A stretch of DNA of 64,000 nt from Kutzneria kofuensis (GCF_014203355.1 NZ_JACHIR010000001.1:3722038-3786037); one strand, 5' to 3'; positions 27,346 through 35,673 are shown, counted from the first letter of the stretch. Made by a program: numbers and translations. Notes: generated from the letters alone by a model not told the origin.

Positions 27346-28202
27346 CAGGGCCGTACCTCCGGCGACGGCGTCGTGTCGGCGCAGTGGTGCGACTCCTGGT
27401 GCGCGCCGACGACGACGATCTGCCCCCGCACGCGCAGCACGTCGACCGGCGTCCGGTACAGCTCGGACAGGTTCTCCGAGGTCATCACCTCGTCCGGCGT
27501 CCCGATCCGGAAGCGGCCGTTGACCAGGTACAGCACCCGGTCCACCAGGGGCAGCACGGGGTTGATCTCGTGCGTCACGAACAGCACGGCGGTGCCGGCG
27601 GCGCGGCGGCGGGCGTCGATGAGGTCGCTGACCACCCGCTGGTGGGCGAGGTCGAGGGAGAGCAGCGGCTCGTCGCACAGCAGCAGCTGGGGATCGCCGA
27701 CCAGGGCCTGCGCCACCCGAAGCCGCTGCTGCTCGCCACCGGAGAGCAGCCCGACGGGGTGATCGGCGTAGTCGCTGGCGCCGACCTCGGCCAGCGCGGC
27801 CTCCACCCGACGGCGGCGCTCGGCCCGGCCGCGCAGGCCGAGGCCCCAGCGGTGGCCGTCCAGCCCCAGCCCGACGAGATCGCGGCCGCGCAGCGTGAGG
27901 TTGGGGTCGATGGCCCGCTGCTGCGGGATGTAGCCGATCTTGTTGTTGGCCTTGCCGGGCGCGCTGCCGGCGATGGTCACGGTGCCGCCGGACAGCGGCT
28001 GCTGGCCGAGCAGCACGCGCAGCATGCTGGTCTTGCCGGAGCCGTTGGGGCCGAGCACGGCCAGGAACTCGCCGGGCCTGATGTCCAGGTCGAGGCCGTC
28101 CCACAGGACGCGGCTGCCATAGGCGAGCCGGGCCCCGCGCATGCGCAGCGCCGCCGCCGGTGCGGTGACCGGGGCGGCGTCGACGAGCGCGTCAGTCGTC
28201 AC
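27345..28202 (-). CDS. znuC: Zinc ABC transporter ATP-binding protein
   Basis: 285-aa ABC ATPase. Walker A is GPNGSGKTS, the Q-loop is in YIPQQRAID, the signature is LLSGGEQQRLRVAQAL, Walker B is LLLCDEPLLSLD and the switch His is in FVTHEIN. The GTG start at 28202 overlaps the znuA stop (GTGA), so it is coupled to znuA. The C-terminal ~40 residues after EVMTSENLSELYRTPVDVL extend beyond the core. It powers the ZnuB permease. Confidence 0.9.
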   Translation of the reverse strand: MTTDALVDAAPVTAPAAALRMRGARLAYGSRVLWDGLDLDIRPGEFLAVLGPNGSGKTSMLRVLLGQQPLSGGTVTIAGSAPGKANNKIGYIPQQRAIDPNLTLRGRDLVGLGLDGHRWGLGLRGRAERRRRVEAALAEVGASDYADHPVGLLSGGEQQRLRVAQALVGDPQLLLCDEPLLSLDLAHQRVVSDLIDARRRAAGTAVLFVTHEINPVLPLVDRVLYLVNGRFRIGTPDEVMTSENLSELYRTPVDVLRVRGQIVVVGAHQESHHCADTTPSPEVRP

Positions 28203-29095
28203 TGCTTCACGAGCGCTTTCGATAGGGCGTCGACCTCCTTGCCGATCCAACCAACGTAGTCGGTCGTGCCGGCGGGCAGCGTCTCGGTCACGTCCACGAC
28301 GGGGATGTCGGCCCCGGTGGCCTTCGCCTTGAGCTGATTGGTCACGTCGGTCTCGGTCTGGGCATTGTTCACCAGCGCGTCGACCTGGCGGTTGGCGATC
28401 AGCGCGGTGGCCTCGGCGACGGCGGAGACCGGGATGTCGGTGCCACCCTCGACGGCCTTCTCGAACGCCTCCGGCGTGGCGTCGGCGATGTTGCCGGCGG
28501 CCAGCAGGTAGTTGGCGACGGGCTCGGTGACGACAACCTTCCTGCCGGCCGGGATCTTGCCGATCCGCGCGATCAGGTCGTCGATCTTGGCGTCGAACGC
28601 CTTGGCGTTGCCGTCGAACGTGGCCTTCTTGGCGGCGTCGATGCCGCCGAGGTCCTCGGCGATCTTGTCGGCGACCTTCTTCACCGTCGGCAGGTCGTAG
28701 AAGACGTGCTCGTTGGTGTCGTCGGTCTTCTGCTTGCCGGAGACGTCGAACGCGACCACGCTCGGCTTGCCCGCGCCGACGGTCGCGATCGCCTTGGCGA
28801 AGAACTCGTCGTAGCCGATGCCGTTGGAGACCAGCAGCTGCGCGCCGGCGACGGCGGCGGTGTCCTTGGGCTGGACCTCGTAGTCGTGCGGGTCCTTGGT
28901 GGGGTCGTCGATGATCGAGGTGACGGTCACGTCGTCCCCGCCGACGGCCTTGGCCACGCTGCCCCACACGTCGGTGGAGGCGACCACCTTGATCTTGCCG
29001 TCGGCCGGGGTGGCCGAGCTGTTGCCGCACGCGGCGGCCGTCAGCGCCGCCATGGCCAGCGCGGCCACACCTGTCCATCGGGAACGGACCGTCAT
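28199..29095 (-). CDS. znuA: Zinc ABC transporter substrate-binding lipoprotein (ZnuA-like)
   Basis: 298-aa cluster A-I metal-binding protein. The signal peptide ends in lipobox AAAC (C23). Candidate metal ligands are His70 (DPHDYEV) and His130 (NEHVFYD). The third ligand, usually His in a ...H.AFGY segment, is replaced by TEPVANYLLAAG, so Glu may serve, and no His-rich loop is present. Zinc (not manganese) is inferred from the operator: a near-palindrome TGAAAATCGTTATCA lies ~90 bases upstream. First gene of a three-gene import operon. Confidence 0.88.
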   Translation of the reverse strand: MTVRSRWTGVAALAMAALTAAACGNSSATPADGKIKVVASTDVWGSVAKAVGGDDVTVTSIIDDPTKDPHDYEVQPKDTAAVAGAQLLVSNGIGYDEFFAKAIATVGAGKPSVVAFDVSGKQKTDDTNEHVFYDLPTVKKVADKIAEDLGGIDAAKKATFDGNAKAFDAKIDDLIARIGKIPAGRKVVVTEPVANYLLAAGNIADATPEAFEKAVEGGTDIPVSAVAEATALIANRQVDALVNNAQTETDVTNQLKAKATGADIPVVDVTETLPAGTTDYVGWIGKEVDALSKALVKQ

Positions 29096-29128
29096 CGAAC
29101 ACCCCTCGACAGCGTGAAAGATCGTGTA

Positions 29129-29144
29129 ATGGAAACCGTTGTCG
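29129..29144 (-). promoter_or_regulatory. Second, weaker Zur-like site upstream of znuA
   Basis: ATGGAAACCGTTGTCG resembles the Zur consensus TGAAAACGATTTTCA at about 10-11 of 15 positions. It lies ~35 bases upstream of the znuA start, between the start and the better site at 29188. Confidence 0.3.
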
Positions 29145-29187
29145 TGTGCAGCCTAGGTGAGAAGAGTGATCAACTTCCCCGTTGGAG

Positions 29188-29202
29188 TGAAAATCGTTAT
29201 CA
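29188..29202 (-). promoter_or_regulatory. Zur-like operator upstream of znuA
   Basis: TGAAAATCGTTATCA is a near-perfect match to the actinobacterial Zur box (TGAAAAyGATTTTCA type; symmetric TGA..TCA ends and AT-rich core). It lies in the only promoter region of znuA-znuC-znuB. Expected effect: repression when zinc is ample. Confidence 0.55.
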
Positions 29203-29234
29203 CCTAGACGGGTGATTTCAGGTCCGGACGCCAA

Positions 29235-29265
29235 CGAACCGGCAGGTCGAGGCCCTGCCGGTTCG
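29235..29265 (-). terminator. Terminator between the VanZ-like gene and znuA
   Basis: CGAACCGGCAGG (29235-29246) and CCTGCCGGTTCG (29254-29265) form a 12-bp perfect stem with a 7-base loop. It lies 32 bases past the VanZ-like stop on the minus strand and insulates the zinc operon. Confidence 0.8.
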
Positions 29266-29296
29266 ATCGGGTGTGTTCTTCGCCGCAGTCGGGCGG

Positions 29297-29989
29297 TTAC
29301 CGCCTGCGCCAGCCGCCGAGAGCCAGGGTCTCCTGGTCCGGCCGCCTCAGGGCGACGGTCTCACGGTCCGGCCCGGACTGGACCGGCACGGTGGGGCCGA
29401 CGGGGCTGACGAGCCATCCGGAACCGGTCGGCCCGATCGGATGGCTCGGGCCCGCCGACGGCTCCTGCTTCCGACGCTGCTGGTGCCGGCCGCGGCCGAA
29501 GGCCAGCAGGAGCAGCCAGCCGGCCAGCGTGGCCAGCACGCCGCCGACGCTGTTGTTGACCAGGTCCTGTCCGTCGCACACGCCCAGCTCGAACACGGCC
29601 TGGGCGATCTCTATGCCGGCGCTCACCGACACACAACCCGTGGCCACCAGCAGCGGTCGCTTGGTGGCCAGCACGCCGAAGAAGCCGAGCGGCATGAGCA
29701 TGACGAAGTTGAGCAGCGCGCCGCCGGCGGTCAGGGAGAACGAGCCGGGCACGCACACCCGCAGCGGGTCGTCCAGTCGGAAACCACCCCAGAAGGGCCG
29801 GATCAGCGTCACCGACAGCGCCAGGGCCAGGCTGAACCCGGCCGCGACGGAAGCGAGTTTGCCCCAGCGGAACAGATGGGCCGCGACCAGCGCCAACGCC
29901 CCCAGGACGAGGCCGCCGAGCAGCAGGGCGGCCGTGACGTCGGGCCTCGAGGTGAGGTAGTCGAAGCCATCCCGGTAAAGATCGCGCAT
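29297..29989 (-). CDS. VanZ-family membrane protein
   Basis: 230 aa with about five hydrophobic helices. VanZ-type hallmarks are NFVMLMPLGFFGVLATKRPLLVAT, SAGIEIAQAVF and the DLVNNSVGGVLATLAGW signature (usually DvilNtlGallG). The C-terminal ~55 residues are a Pro/Gly-rich cytoplasmic tail. VanZ homologues are linked to teicoplanin tolerance, but most are of unknown role. No glycopeptide-resistance genes lie near. The ATG at 29989 has only a weak ribosome site. Confidence 0.8.
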   Translation of the reverse strand: MRDLYRDGFDYLTSRPDVTAALLLGGLVLGALALVAAHLFRWGKLASVAAGFSLALALSVTLIRPFWGGFRLDDPLRVCVPGSFSLTAGGALLNFVMLMPLGFFGVLATKRPLLVATGCVSVSAGIEIAQAVFELGVCDGQDLVNNSVGGVLATLAGWLLLLAFGRGRHQQRRKQEPSAGPSHPIGPTGSGWLVSPVGPTVPVQSGPDRETVALRRPDQETLALGGWRRR

Positions 29990-30030
29990 ACCGGGTGAGA
30001 CGACCGGCCCCACCGGCCGGTTGTTCCACA

Positions 30031-30073
30031 CAGCTGTGGGGCCCGCCCCGAGCAACGGGCGGGCCCACAGCTG
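30031..30073 (-). terminator. Long-stem terminator after the sugar ABC ATPase
   Basis: CAGCTGTGGGGCCCGCCC (30031-30048) pairs with GGGCGGGCCCACAGCTG (30056-30073), with one bulged G and a 7-base loop. It starts 9 bases after the ATPase stop on the minus strand. Confidence 0.8.
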
Positions 30074-30081
30074 AAGCGGGA

Positions 30082-31182
30082 TCAGACGTCCAGGCGGGCG
30101 CCGCTCTCCGGGTGGAACAGGTGCACCTCGCTGGTGTCGCGGACGGCGACCTTGACGTTCTGCCCGAACGCCGGCGGCGTGCGGCCGTCGACCCGGACGA
30201 TGAAGCGCTCCGGCTGGCCGCCGATGCGCACCGAGCCGTAGACGTACGCGTCGGCGCCGAGCTCCTCGACCAGCTCGACGGTCATGTCGACGCCGGGCTC
30301 GTCGGAGCCGGCCAGCCGCAGCGACTCGGGCCGGATGCCGAAGGTGACCTCCTTGAGGCCCTCGGACGAGGCCTTGTCCAGGGCGGTGCGGCTCAGCGGC
30401 ACGGTGAGGCCGTCGAGCTGGGCGCCCTCGGCGGACAGCGGCACGGTCTTCAGGTTCATCGCGGGCGAGCCGATGAAGCCGGCCACGAAGGCGTTGGCCG
30501 GGCGGTCGTACAGCTCGCGCGGCGAGGCGCACTGCTGCAGCAGGCCGTCCTTGAGCACGGCGACCCGGTGGCCCATGGTCATGGCCTCGACCTGGTCGTG
30601 CGTGACGTAGATGGTGGTGGTGCCGAGTCGCTGCTGGAGGGCGGCGATGTTGGCCCGGGTCTCGACGCGCAGCTTGGCGTCGAGGTTGGACAGCGGCTCG
30701 TCCATCAGGAAGACGCTGGGCTCACGCACGATGGCGCGACCCATCGCGACGCGCTGCCGCTGGCCACCGGACAGCGCCTTGGGCTTGCGGTCCAGGTACT
30801 TGGTCAGGTCCAGCATCTTGGCCGCCTCGGCGACCTTGTCCTTGATCTCCTGCTTGGGCGTGCCGCGCAGCTTGAGCGCGAAGCCCATGTTCTCCGCGAC
30901 GGTCATGTGCGGGTACAGCGCGTAGGACTGGAACACCATGGCGATGTCGCGGCCCTTCGGCGGCACGTTGGTGACGTCCTTGCCACCGATCTGGATGGCG
31001 CCCTCGTCAACGTCCTCCAGACCGGCGAGCATGCGCAGGGCGGTGGACTTGCCCGAGCCGGACGGCCCGACCAGCACCAGGAACTCACCGTCGGCGACGT
31101 CGAGTTCCAGCTGGTCGACCGCGCGCACCGGCGGGCTGCCGGGGAAGACCCGGGAGGCACTGACGTAGGCGACCTCGGCCAT
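30082..31182 (-). CDS. Carbohydrate ABC transporter ATP-binding protein (UgpC/MsiK type)
   Basis: 366 aa. Walker A is GPSGSGKST near residue 39, the Q-loop is VFQSYALYPHMTVAENM, the signature is LSGGQRQRVAMGRAIVREPSVFLMDEPLSNLD, and H-loop is YVTHDQVEAM. A C-terminal MalK-like regulatory OB domain follows (GIRPESLRL, VDMTVELVEELGADAYVYG). It powers the adjacent MalF/MalG-like permeases. Many actinomycetes share one MsiK among several sugar importers, so this copy could also serve other systems. It is 102 bases from malG-like, with a LacI-type candidate operator in the gap. Confidence 0.9.
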   Translation of the reverse strand: MAEVAYVSASRVFPGSPPVRAVDQLELDVADGEFLVLVGPSGSGKSTALRMLAGLEDVDEGAIQIGGKDVTNVPPKGRDIAMVFQSYALYPHMTVAENMGFALKLRGTPKQEIKDKVAEAAKMLDLTKYLDRKPKALSGGQRQRVAMGRAIVREPSVFLMDEPLSNLDAKLRVETRANIAALQQRLGTTTIYVTHDQVEAMTMGHRVAVLKDGLLQQCASPRELYDRPANAFVAGFIGSPAMNLKTVPLSAEGAQLDGLTVPLSRTALDKASSEGLKEVTFGIRPESLRLAGSDEPGVDMTVELVEELGADAYVYGSVRIGGQPERFIVRVDGRTPPAFGQNVKVAVRDTSEVHLFHPESGARLDV

Positions 31183-31225
31183 GTGTGGTCCCTTTCACTG
31201 CGGAACGTGTCACGACAAAGTAACC

Positions 31226-31242
31226 CGAGAAAGCGTTTACGT
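31226..31242 (-). promoter_or_regulatory. Candidate LacI-type operator before the ABC ATPase
   Basis: GAGAAAGCGTTTACG holds the AAA-GCG-TTT core typical of LacI/GalR operators. It lies ~45 bases upstream of the ATPase start, in the gap after the MalG-like gene. Its sequence differs from the other candidate operators in this cluster. Confidence 0.35.
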
Positions 31243-31284
31243 CAGCCCCTCGGCGTACACCGACTACCCACCGTTTCTGAATCG

Positions 31285-32175
31285 TCACCCCTTGACCGCG
31301 CCGGCGGCCAGCCCCGTCACCAGGAAGCGCTGTACCAGGTAGAACACCGCGACCGCGGGGATCGCCACGAGTATCGACGCAGCGGCCAAATGGCCCCATT
31401 CCACCCGGTTCTGCTGCACGAACACCTGGAGCCCGACCGCCAGCGTCTTGGACTCGTCCGAGGCGCTCAGGAAGGCCGACGCGAAGGCCACCTCGCCCCA
31501 CGCGGTGAGGAACGCGTAGAACGCCGTCACGGCCAGTCCGGGCCGGGCCAGCGGCAGCACCAGCCGCCAGAACACGCCGAACGGGGACAGCCCGTCGACC
31601 CGGCCGGACTCGTCGATGTCGCCGGGGATGGTGTCGAAGTAGCCCTTGAGCATGTACGTGCAGAACGGCACCGAGGTCGTGCAGTAGACCAGCACCAGCC
31701 CGATGCTGGTGCCCTGCAGCCCGAGCGCCAGCAGCACGTTGAACAGCGGCACGATCAACACCGCGAACGGGAACATCTGCACCAGCAGGAACGACATCAA
31801 CAGCTTGCGGCTGCCGGGAAAGCGGAAGCGGCTCACCGCGTAGGCGGTGGTGGCCGACAGGAACACCGCGATCACCGTGGTGAGCAGCGCGATCTCCACG
31901 GAGTTCGCCACCCAGGCCAGGAAGTCGCCCTGCTGCCCGGAAAGCACGTCCGCGTAGTTCGCCAGCGACGACTCGTCGAACAGCCGGATCGTCGGCGCGA
32001 CCGCCCGCGCGTCGGGCTTGAACGACGTCACGAGAACCCAGAACACCGGGAACACCGCGATCAGCGACGCCACCGTCAATGCCGCGTGCAACCCGATGCT
32101 TCGACCGCGGGAACGCTTGCCCCGCAACGGAACCCGGGCGACAACGGGCTGCACCGGAAGGGTTTCGATGGTCAC
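31285..32175 (-). CDS. Sugar ABC transporter permease, MalG type
   Basis: 296-aa binding-protein-dependent permease with six helices. The EAA loop reads SGRVDGLSPFGVFWRLVLPLARPG, which contacts the ATPase. GTG 32175 overlaps the stop of the MalF-like gene (GTGA). The N-terminal ~25 residues are a basic cytoplasmic extension. Third gene of the import operon that starts with the binding protein. Confidence 0.9.
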   Translation of the reverse strand: MTIETLPVQPVVARVPLRGKRSRGRSIGLHAALTVASLIAVFPVFWVLVTSFKPDARAVAPTIRLFDESSLANYADVLSGQQGDFLAWVANSVEIALLTTVIAVFLSATTAYAVSRFRFPGSRKLLMSFLLVQMFPFAVLIVPLFNVLLALGLQGTSIGLVLVYCTTSVPFCTYMLKGYFDTIPGDIDESGRVDGLSPFGVFWRLVLPLARPGLAVTAFYAFLTAWGEVAFASAFLSASDESKTLAVGLQVFVQQNRVEWGHLAAASILVAIPAVAVFYLVQRFLVTGLAAGAVKG

Positions 32176-33095
32176 GCGAACGCCTCCTGACGACGCAGCG
32201 CCCGCCGGTAGAAGGCGGCGAACACCAGCAGCACGGACAGGATCAGCACGCCGTACGTGGACGCCACCGCGTAATCCCTCGAGGCGCCGGAGAAGAACCG
32301 CTCGAACGCGTACGTGACCAGGATCCGGGTGTTCGGGTTGGCCGCCGGCCCGGTCACCAGGTAGATCACCGGGAACATGTTGAACGTCCAGATGATGCCG
32401 AGCAGCACCACCGTGCTGGACACCGACCGCAGGCCGGGCAGCGTGATGTCGCGGAACCGCTGCCACGGCGTCGCGCCGTCCACCTCGGCCGCCTCGTAGA
32501 GGTCGGCCGGGATGGACTGCAGCCCGCCGAGCAGCGCCAGCATCATGAACGGCACACCGACCCAGACGTTGACGATCACCACCGCGACCAGCGCCAGGTC
32601 GGTCTGCCCCAGCCACACCGGCTGGCCCAGCCCGAGCGCCCCGAGCAGCTGGTTGATCACGCCGAACTGGCTGTTGAACATGAACTTCCAGGCGAAGGCG
32701 CTGATGAACACCGGCACCGCCCACGGCAGGATGAGCAGCACCCGGTACAGCGCCCGCAGCCGCATCGGCCGGTTCAGCAGCATCGCCAGCCCGAGGCCGA
32801 CGCCGTACGTCAGCACGACGCAGGAGCCGGTCCAGATGACCGTGCGCAGCAGGGTCGACCAGAACGAGCCGAAGCTGGGGTCGCCGGACAGCACGTTCAG
32901 GTAGTTGCGCAGCCCGACGAAGGAGTAGCTGGCCGGGCGGTCCAGCACCGGGTTGGCGATGGTGGACTCGTTGATGTCGGTGAGGGTGAACCAGATGCCC
33001 TGCACCAGCGGGTACAGCACCAGCACCGCGAGCACCACCACGACCGGGGCGACCATCGCGTACGCGTACCAGTGCCGTTCGAGGGTTCGGCGCAC
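32172..33095 (-). CDS. Sugar ABC transporter permease, MalF type
   Basis: 307 aa with six main helices. The EAA motif is AAEVDGATPWQRFRDITLPGLR. The periplasmic P2 loop of E. coli MalF is absent, as usual in Gram-positives. The GTG start at 33095 is separated by one base from the stop of the binding-protein gene. Pairs with the MalG-type permease. Confidence 0.9.
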   Translation of the reverse strand: MRRTLERHWYAYAMVAPVVVVLAVLVLYPLVQGIWFTLTDINESTIANPVLDRPASYSFVGLRNYLNVLSGDPSFGSFWSTLLRTVIWTGSCVVLTYGVGLGLAMLLNRPMRLRALYRVLLILPWAVPVFISAFAWKFMFNSQFGVINQLLGALGLGQPVWLGQTDLALVAVVIVNVWVGVPFMMLALLGGLQSIPADLYEAAEVDGATPWQRFRDITLPGLRSVSSTVVLLGIIWTFNMFPVIYLVTGPAANPNTRILVTYAFERFFSGASRDYAVASTYGVLILSVLLVFAAFYRRALRRQEAFA

Positions 33096-33096
33096 G

Positions 33097-34335
33097 TCAG
33101 CCCACCGAGTAGTCGGTGACGACCTGGTCCTTGTACGTCTTGGCGACCTCGTCCAGCGCCGCCTTGGCGTCCTTCTGGCCGGACAGCACGTAGGCGTAGT
33201 CGATCTTGAGCTGGTCGAACAGCTGCGCGCCGGCCGGCACCCACGGCCGCGCGTGCGCCTGCTTGATCGCCGGCTCGAACGCCGTGACGGTCGGCTGCGA
33301 CTTCACGTCGGAGCTGTCGTAGGCCGACTTGCGGGTGGGCATCAGGCCGAGCTGCTTGGAGATGGACACCTGCGACTCGGTCGAGCTCATGCACTGGATG
33401 AACTTCACCGACGACGTCTTGGCCTTGGTTCCTTGCCGCACAACGTAGTCGTGGCCGCCGATGGGGCCGCTGCCCTTGCCGGCCGTCACGCCCGGCAGCA
33501 CCGCGACGCCGAGGTTGGCCGGGTCCTTGAACGCGTCGCCCTTGAGCAGGTCGACCACCGTCCACGGGCCGTCGATCTCCATCGCGACCTGGCCGGCGGA
33601 GAACGCCGCCTTCATGTTGTTGTACGAGTTGGCCTGGTCCAGGGCGGTCGTCGCGGCCTTGGCGTCGAGCAGGCCCTTCGCCGTCTGCAGCGCCTGCACG
33701 TTCTGCGGCGAGTTCACCACGATCTTCTTGTTCTGCACGTCGAGCAGGTCGCCGCCGGCGCCGTAGATGAAGGGCAGCGCGTAGTAGGCGTCGTTGTTGA
33801 GGAAGATCGCGTTGGCGCCGCCCAGCTTCGGGGCGTCGGCCTTCAGCTCGTCCCAGGTCGCCGGCGGCTGCACGCCCGCGTCGGCGAGCATCTTCTTGTT
33901 GTACAGCAAGGCAAGCGTGTCGGTGACCTGCGGAACCGCGTAGGTCTTGCCGTTGTACCTGGTGGAGCCCAGCGGCCCGTCGAGGAAGTCGGAGGTGTCC
34001 TTGGCGGCGTCGGTGTCGGACAGGTCGGTGATCAACCCGTTCTGCGCCAGCTGCGCCACCCAGCCGACGTCCGAGCGCAGCACGTCCGGGCCCTGCCCGC
34101 CCTGCGCGGCCGTCTTGTAGTTGGCCAGCGCCTGGTCGAAGGAGACCTGCTGGACGTCGACGGAGTAGCCGCCCTTCGACGCGCAGTCCTTGGCCACCTT
34201 CTCGAACACCGGGTGCTCGTTCGGCCCGCTGGTGTCCCAGAAGACGACCTTGCCGGAGTCGGCTCCGGAGTTGCCGCCACCGCCGCACGCTGTGAGTAAC
34301 AGCGCGCCGGCGATCACGAGGGCAGTGCGTCGCAT
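33097..34335 (-). CDS. Sugar ABC transporter substrate-binding lipoprotein
   Basis: 412-aa family 1 extracellular solute-binding protein. The signal peptide MRRTALVIAGALLLTACG gives lipidated Cys17. The mature chain has KVVFWDTSGPNEHPVFEKVAKDC, YNGKTYAVPQVTDTLALLYNKKML and AFSAGQVAMEIDGPW, the typical maltose/oligosaccharide-binding pattern. Sugar not predictable. ATG 34335 is chosen at the signal peptide; upstream in-frame residues are not conserved-looking. Divergent from a LacI gene with two candidate operators between. Confidence 0.9.
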   Translation of the reverse strand: MRRTALVIAGALLLTACGGGGNSGADSGKVVFWDTSGPNEHPVFEKVAKDCASKGGYSVDVQQVSFDQALANYKTAAQGGQGPDVLRSDVGWVAQLAQNGLITDLSDTDAAKDTSDFLDGPLGSTRYNGKTYAVPQVTDTLALLYNKKMLADAGVQPPATWDELKADAPKLGGANAIFLNNDAYYALPFIYGAGGDLLDVQNKKIVVNSPQNVQALQTAKGLLDAKAATTALDQANSYNNMKAAFSAGQVAMEIDGPWTVVDLLKGDAFKDPANLGVAVLPGVTAGKGSGPIGGHDYVVRQGTKAKTSSVKFIQCMSSTESQVSISKQLGLMPTRKSAYDSSDVKSQPTVTAFEPAIKQAHARPWVPAGAQLFDQLKIDYAYVLSGQKDAKAALDEVAKTYKDQVVTDYSVG

Positions 34336-34365
34336 GGTTGCCGTCCGTTCCCTCTTGCTCACCTT

Positions 34366-34377
34366 GCAAAGATTTGC
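34366..34377 (-). promoter_or_regulatory. Candidate LacI operator, sugar operon side
   Basis: GCAAAGATTTGC (arms GCAAA/TTTGC) lies 31 bases upstream of the binding-protein ATG, where it could block the promoter of the import operon. A partner site of the same 12-base form lies at 34464. Confidence 0.5.
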
Positions 34378-34463
34378 CGGGGATTTCACATGCGTGACCG
34401 GAAGTCGAGCAAGGCCGCGGGCGTAACCACACCGTAATGGCCCAGTGACTCGGCGGGGTCGTT

Positions 34464-34475
34464 GCAAAACGTTGC
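34464..34475 (+). promoter_or_regulatory. Candidate LacI operator, regulator side
   Basis: GCAAAACGTTGC (arms GCAA/TTGC around AACG, the typical LacI half-site core) lies 49 bases before the LacI start. With the 34366 site it brackets the divergent promoter region, ~98 bases apart, suitable for autoregulation and looping. Confidence 0.5.
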
Positions 34476-34523
34476 CGGCACGGGCAGGCTTCCCCCGTCA
34501 CACCCCTACCGAGGAGGACGCGG

Positions 34524-35558
34524 GTGCCGGGTCTGGCCGAGATCGCGAGGATCGCGGGCGTCAGCGTCTCGACCGTGAGCAGGGTGCTCAACCGCCGTGC
34601 TGGTGTGAACGAGGAGACCCGGCAGCGCGTGCTGGCGGCACTGTCCGACCTGCCGTACTCGCCACGCGGGCTGGGTGCACTGCAGCGCACCGGGGTGATC
34701 GGCCTGCTGCTGCCGGAGCTGTCCAACCCGGTGTTCCCGGCGTTCGCCGAGGCGCTGGAAACTCGTGCCGCGGCGGCGGGCTACTCGTCGCTGCTGTGCA
34801 ACACGCGGTCGGCCGGCATGCGCGAGGAGGAGTACGTGCGCATGGTGCTGGCGCGCGGCGTGGAGGGGATGATCTTCGTGTCGCCGGCGATCACCAACGC
34901 GCCGCCGGGCGAGGCCCCGGACGCCGGCTACTACACCCGGCTCGTGGCCGACGGCGTGCACATGGTGTTCATCAACGGCGCGACCCCCGCGCTGGACATC
35001 GCCGACATCGCCGTGGACGAGCAGCTCGCCGGCTACCTCGCCACCTCGCACCTGATCGCCCTCGGGCACACCCGGATCGGGTTCGTCAGCGGGCCGGCGC
35101 GGGCCCTGCCGTCACGGCTCAAGCGTGCCGGCTGGGCCGCGGCGCTGGAGGAGAACGGCTGTTCCGCGCCGGCCGAGCTCGTCGCGCACGGCCCGTTCGA
35201 GCCCGCCGGCGGCGCCGCCGCGCTGGCGCACCTGCTCGACACCGTCGCGCCGACGGCGGTGATCTGCTCGTCGGACCAGATGGCGATCGGCGCGCTGCGG
35301 GAGGCCGCGCGGCGGGGCCTGCGGGTGCCGGCGCAACTCTCCGTGGTCGGCTTCGACGACATCCCGTTCGCCGCCCACTGCACCCCCGCGCTGACAACTG
35401 TGGCGCAGCCCATCCATGAGATGTCCGCCGCAGCCGTGGACGAGCTGGTGCAGCGATTGGACCCCGATTCCCGACGACGGTCGGCGGCCTCGCACACCCG
35501 CCTGTTCCGGCCAAGACTGGTGGTCAGAGAGTCGACGGGACCGATTCCGACGGCGTGA
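34524..35558 (+). CDS. LacI-family transcriptional regulator of the adjacent sugar operon
   Basis: 344 aa. The N-terminal helix-turn-helix is LAEIARIAGVSVSTVSRVLNRRAGVNEETRQRVLAAL, and the effector-binding periplasmic-like fold includes IGLLLPELSNPVFPAFAEALE and VVGFDDIPFAAHCTPALTTV. The GTG start has GAGGAGG 7 bases upstream. Divergent from the binding-protein operon with shared operators, so it most likely represses that operon until the sugar binds (inference from layout). Confidence 0.92.
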   Translation: MPGLAEIARIAGVSVSTVSRVLNRRAGVNEETRQRVLAALSDLPYSPRGLGALQRTGVIGLLLPELSNPVFPAFAEALETRAAAAGYSSLLCNTRSAGMREEEYVRMVLARGVEGMIFVSPAITNAPPGEAPDAGYYTRLVADGVHMVFINGATPALDIADIAVDEQLAGYLATSHLIALGHTRIGFVSGPARALPSRLKRAGWAAALEENGCSAPAELVAHGPFEPAGGAAALAHLLDTVAPTAVICSSDQMAIGALREAARRGLRVPAQLSVVGFDDIPFAAHCTPALTTVAQPIHEMSAAAVDELVQRLDPDSRRRSAASHTRLFRPRLVVRESTGPIPTA

Positions 35559-35658
35559 CTTGGTCTACACCAAGCTGGCTTGACGGGAAAGACCTGTTGA
35601 CGTGCCGGGATAGTGCTTCAGGGGGACACGCCTGTCGTCGGCTTCACGAATTGGTTCT

Positions 35659-35673
35659 TGACCGTTACGGTCA
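35659..35673 (+). promoter_or_regulatory. Perfect 15-base palindrome before the second LacI gene
   Basis: TGACCGTTACGGTCA (7-base arms, central T) ends 4 bases before ATG 35678 and occupies the ribosome-binding position. Size and symmetry fit a LacI-family operator, so direct autorepression is likely. Confidence 0.6.

Noticed and set aside
27345-29234. A 629-codon frame covering znuA and znuC, suggesting a fused binding protein/ATPase
   Set aside because: The first half is the shadow of znuA in another frame. znuC starts at GTG 28202 overlapping the znuA stop.
29297-29989. VanZ-like gene as a sign of glycopeptide resistance
   Set aside because: No vanH/A/X or vanRS genes are near. VanZ-like proteins are widespread without such a role.
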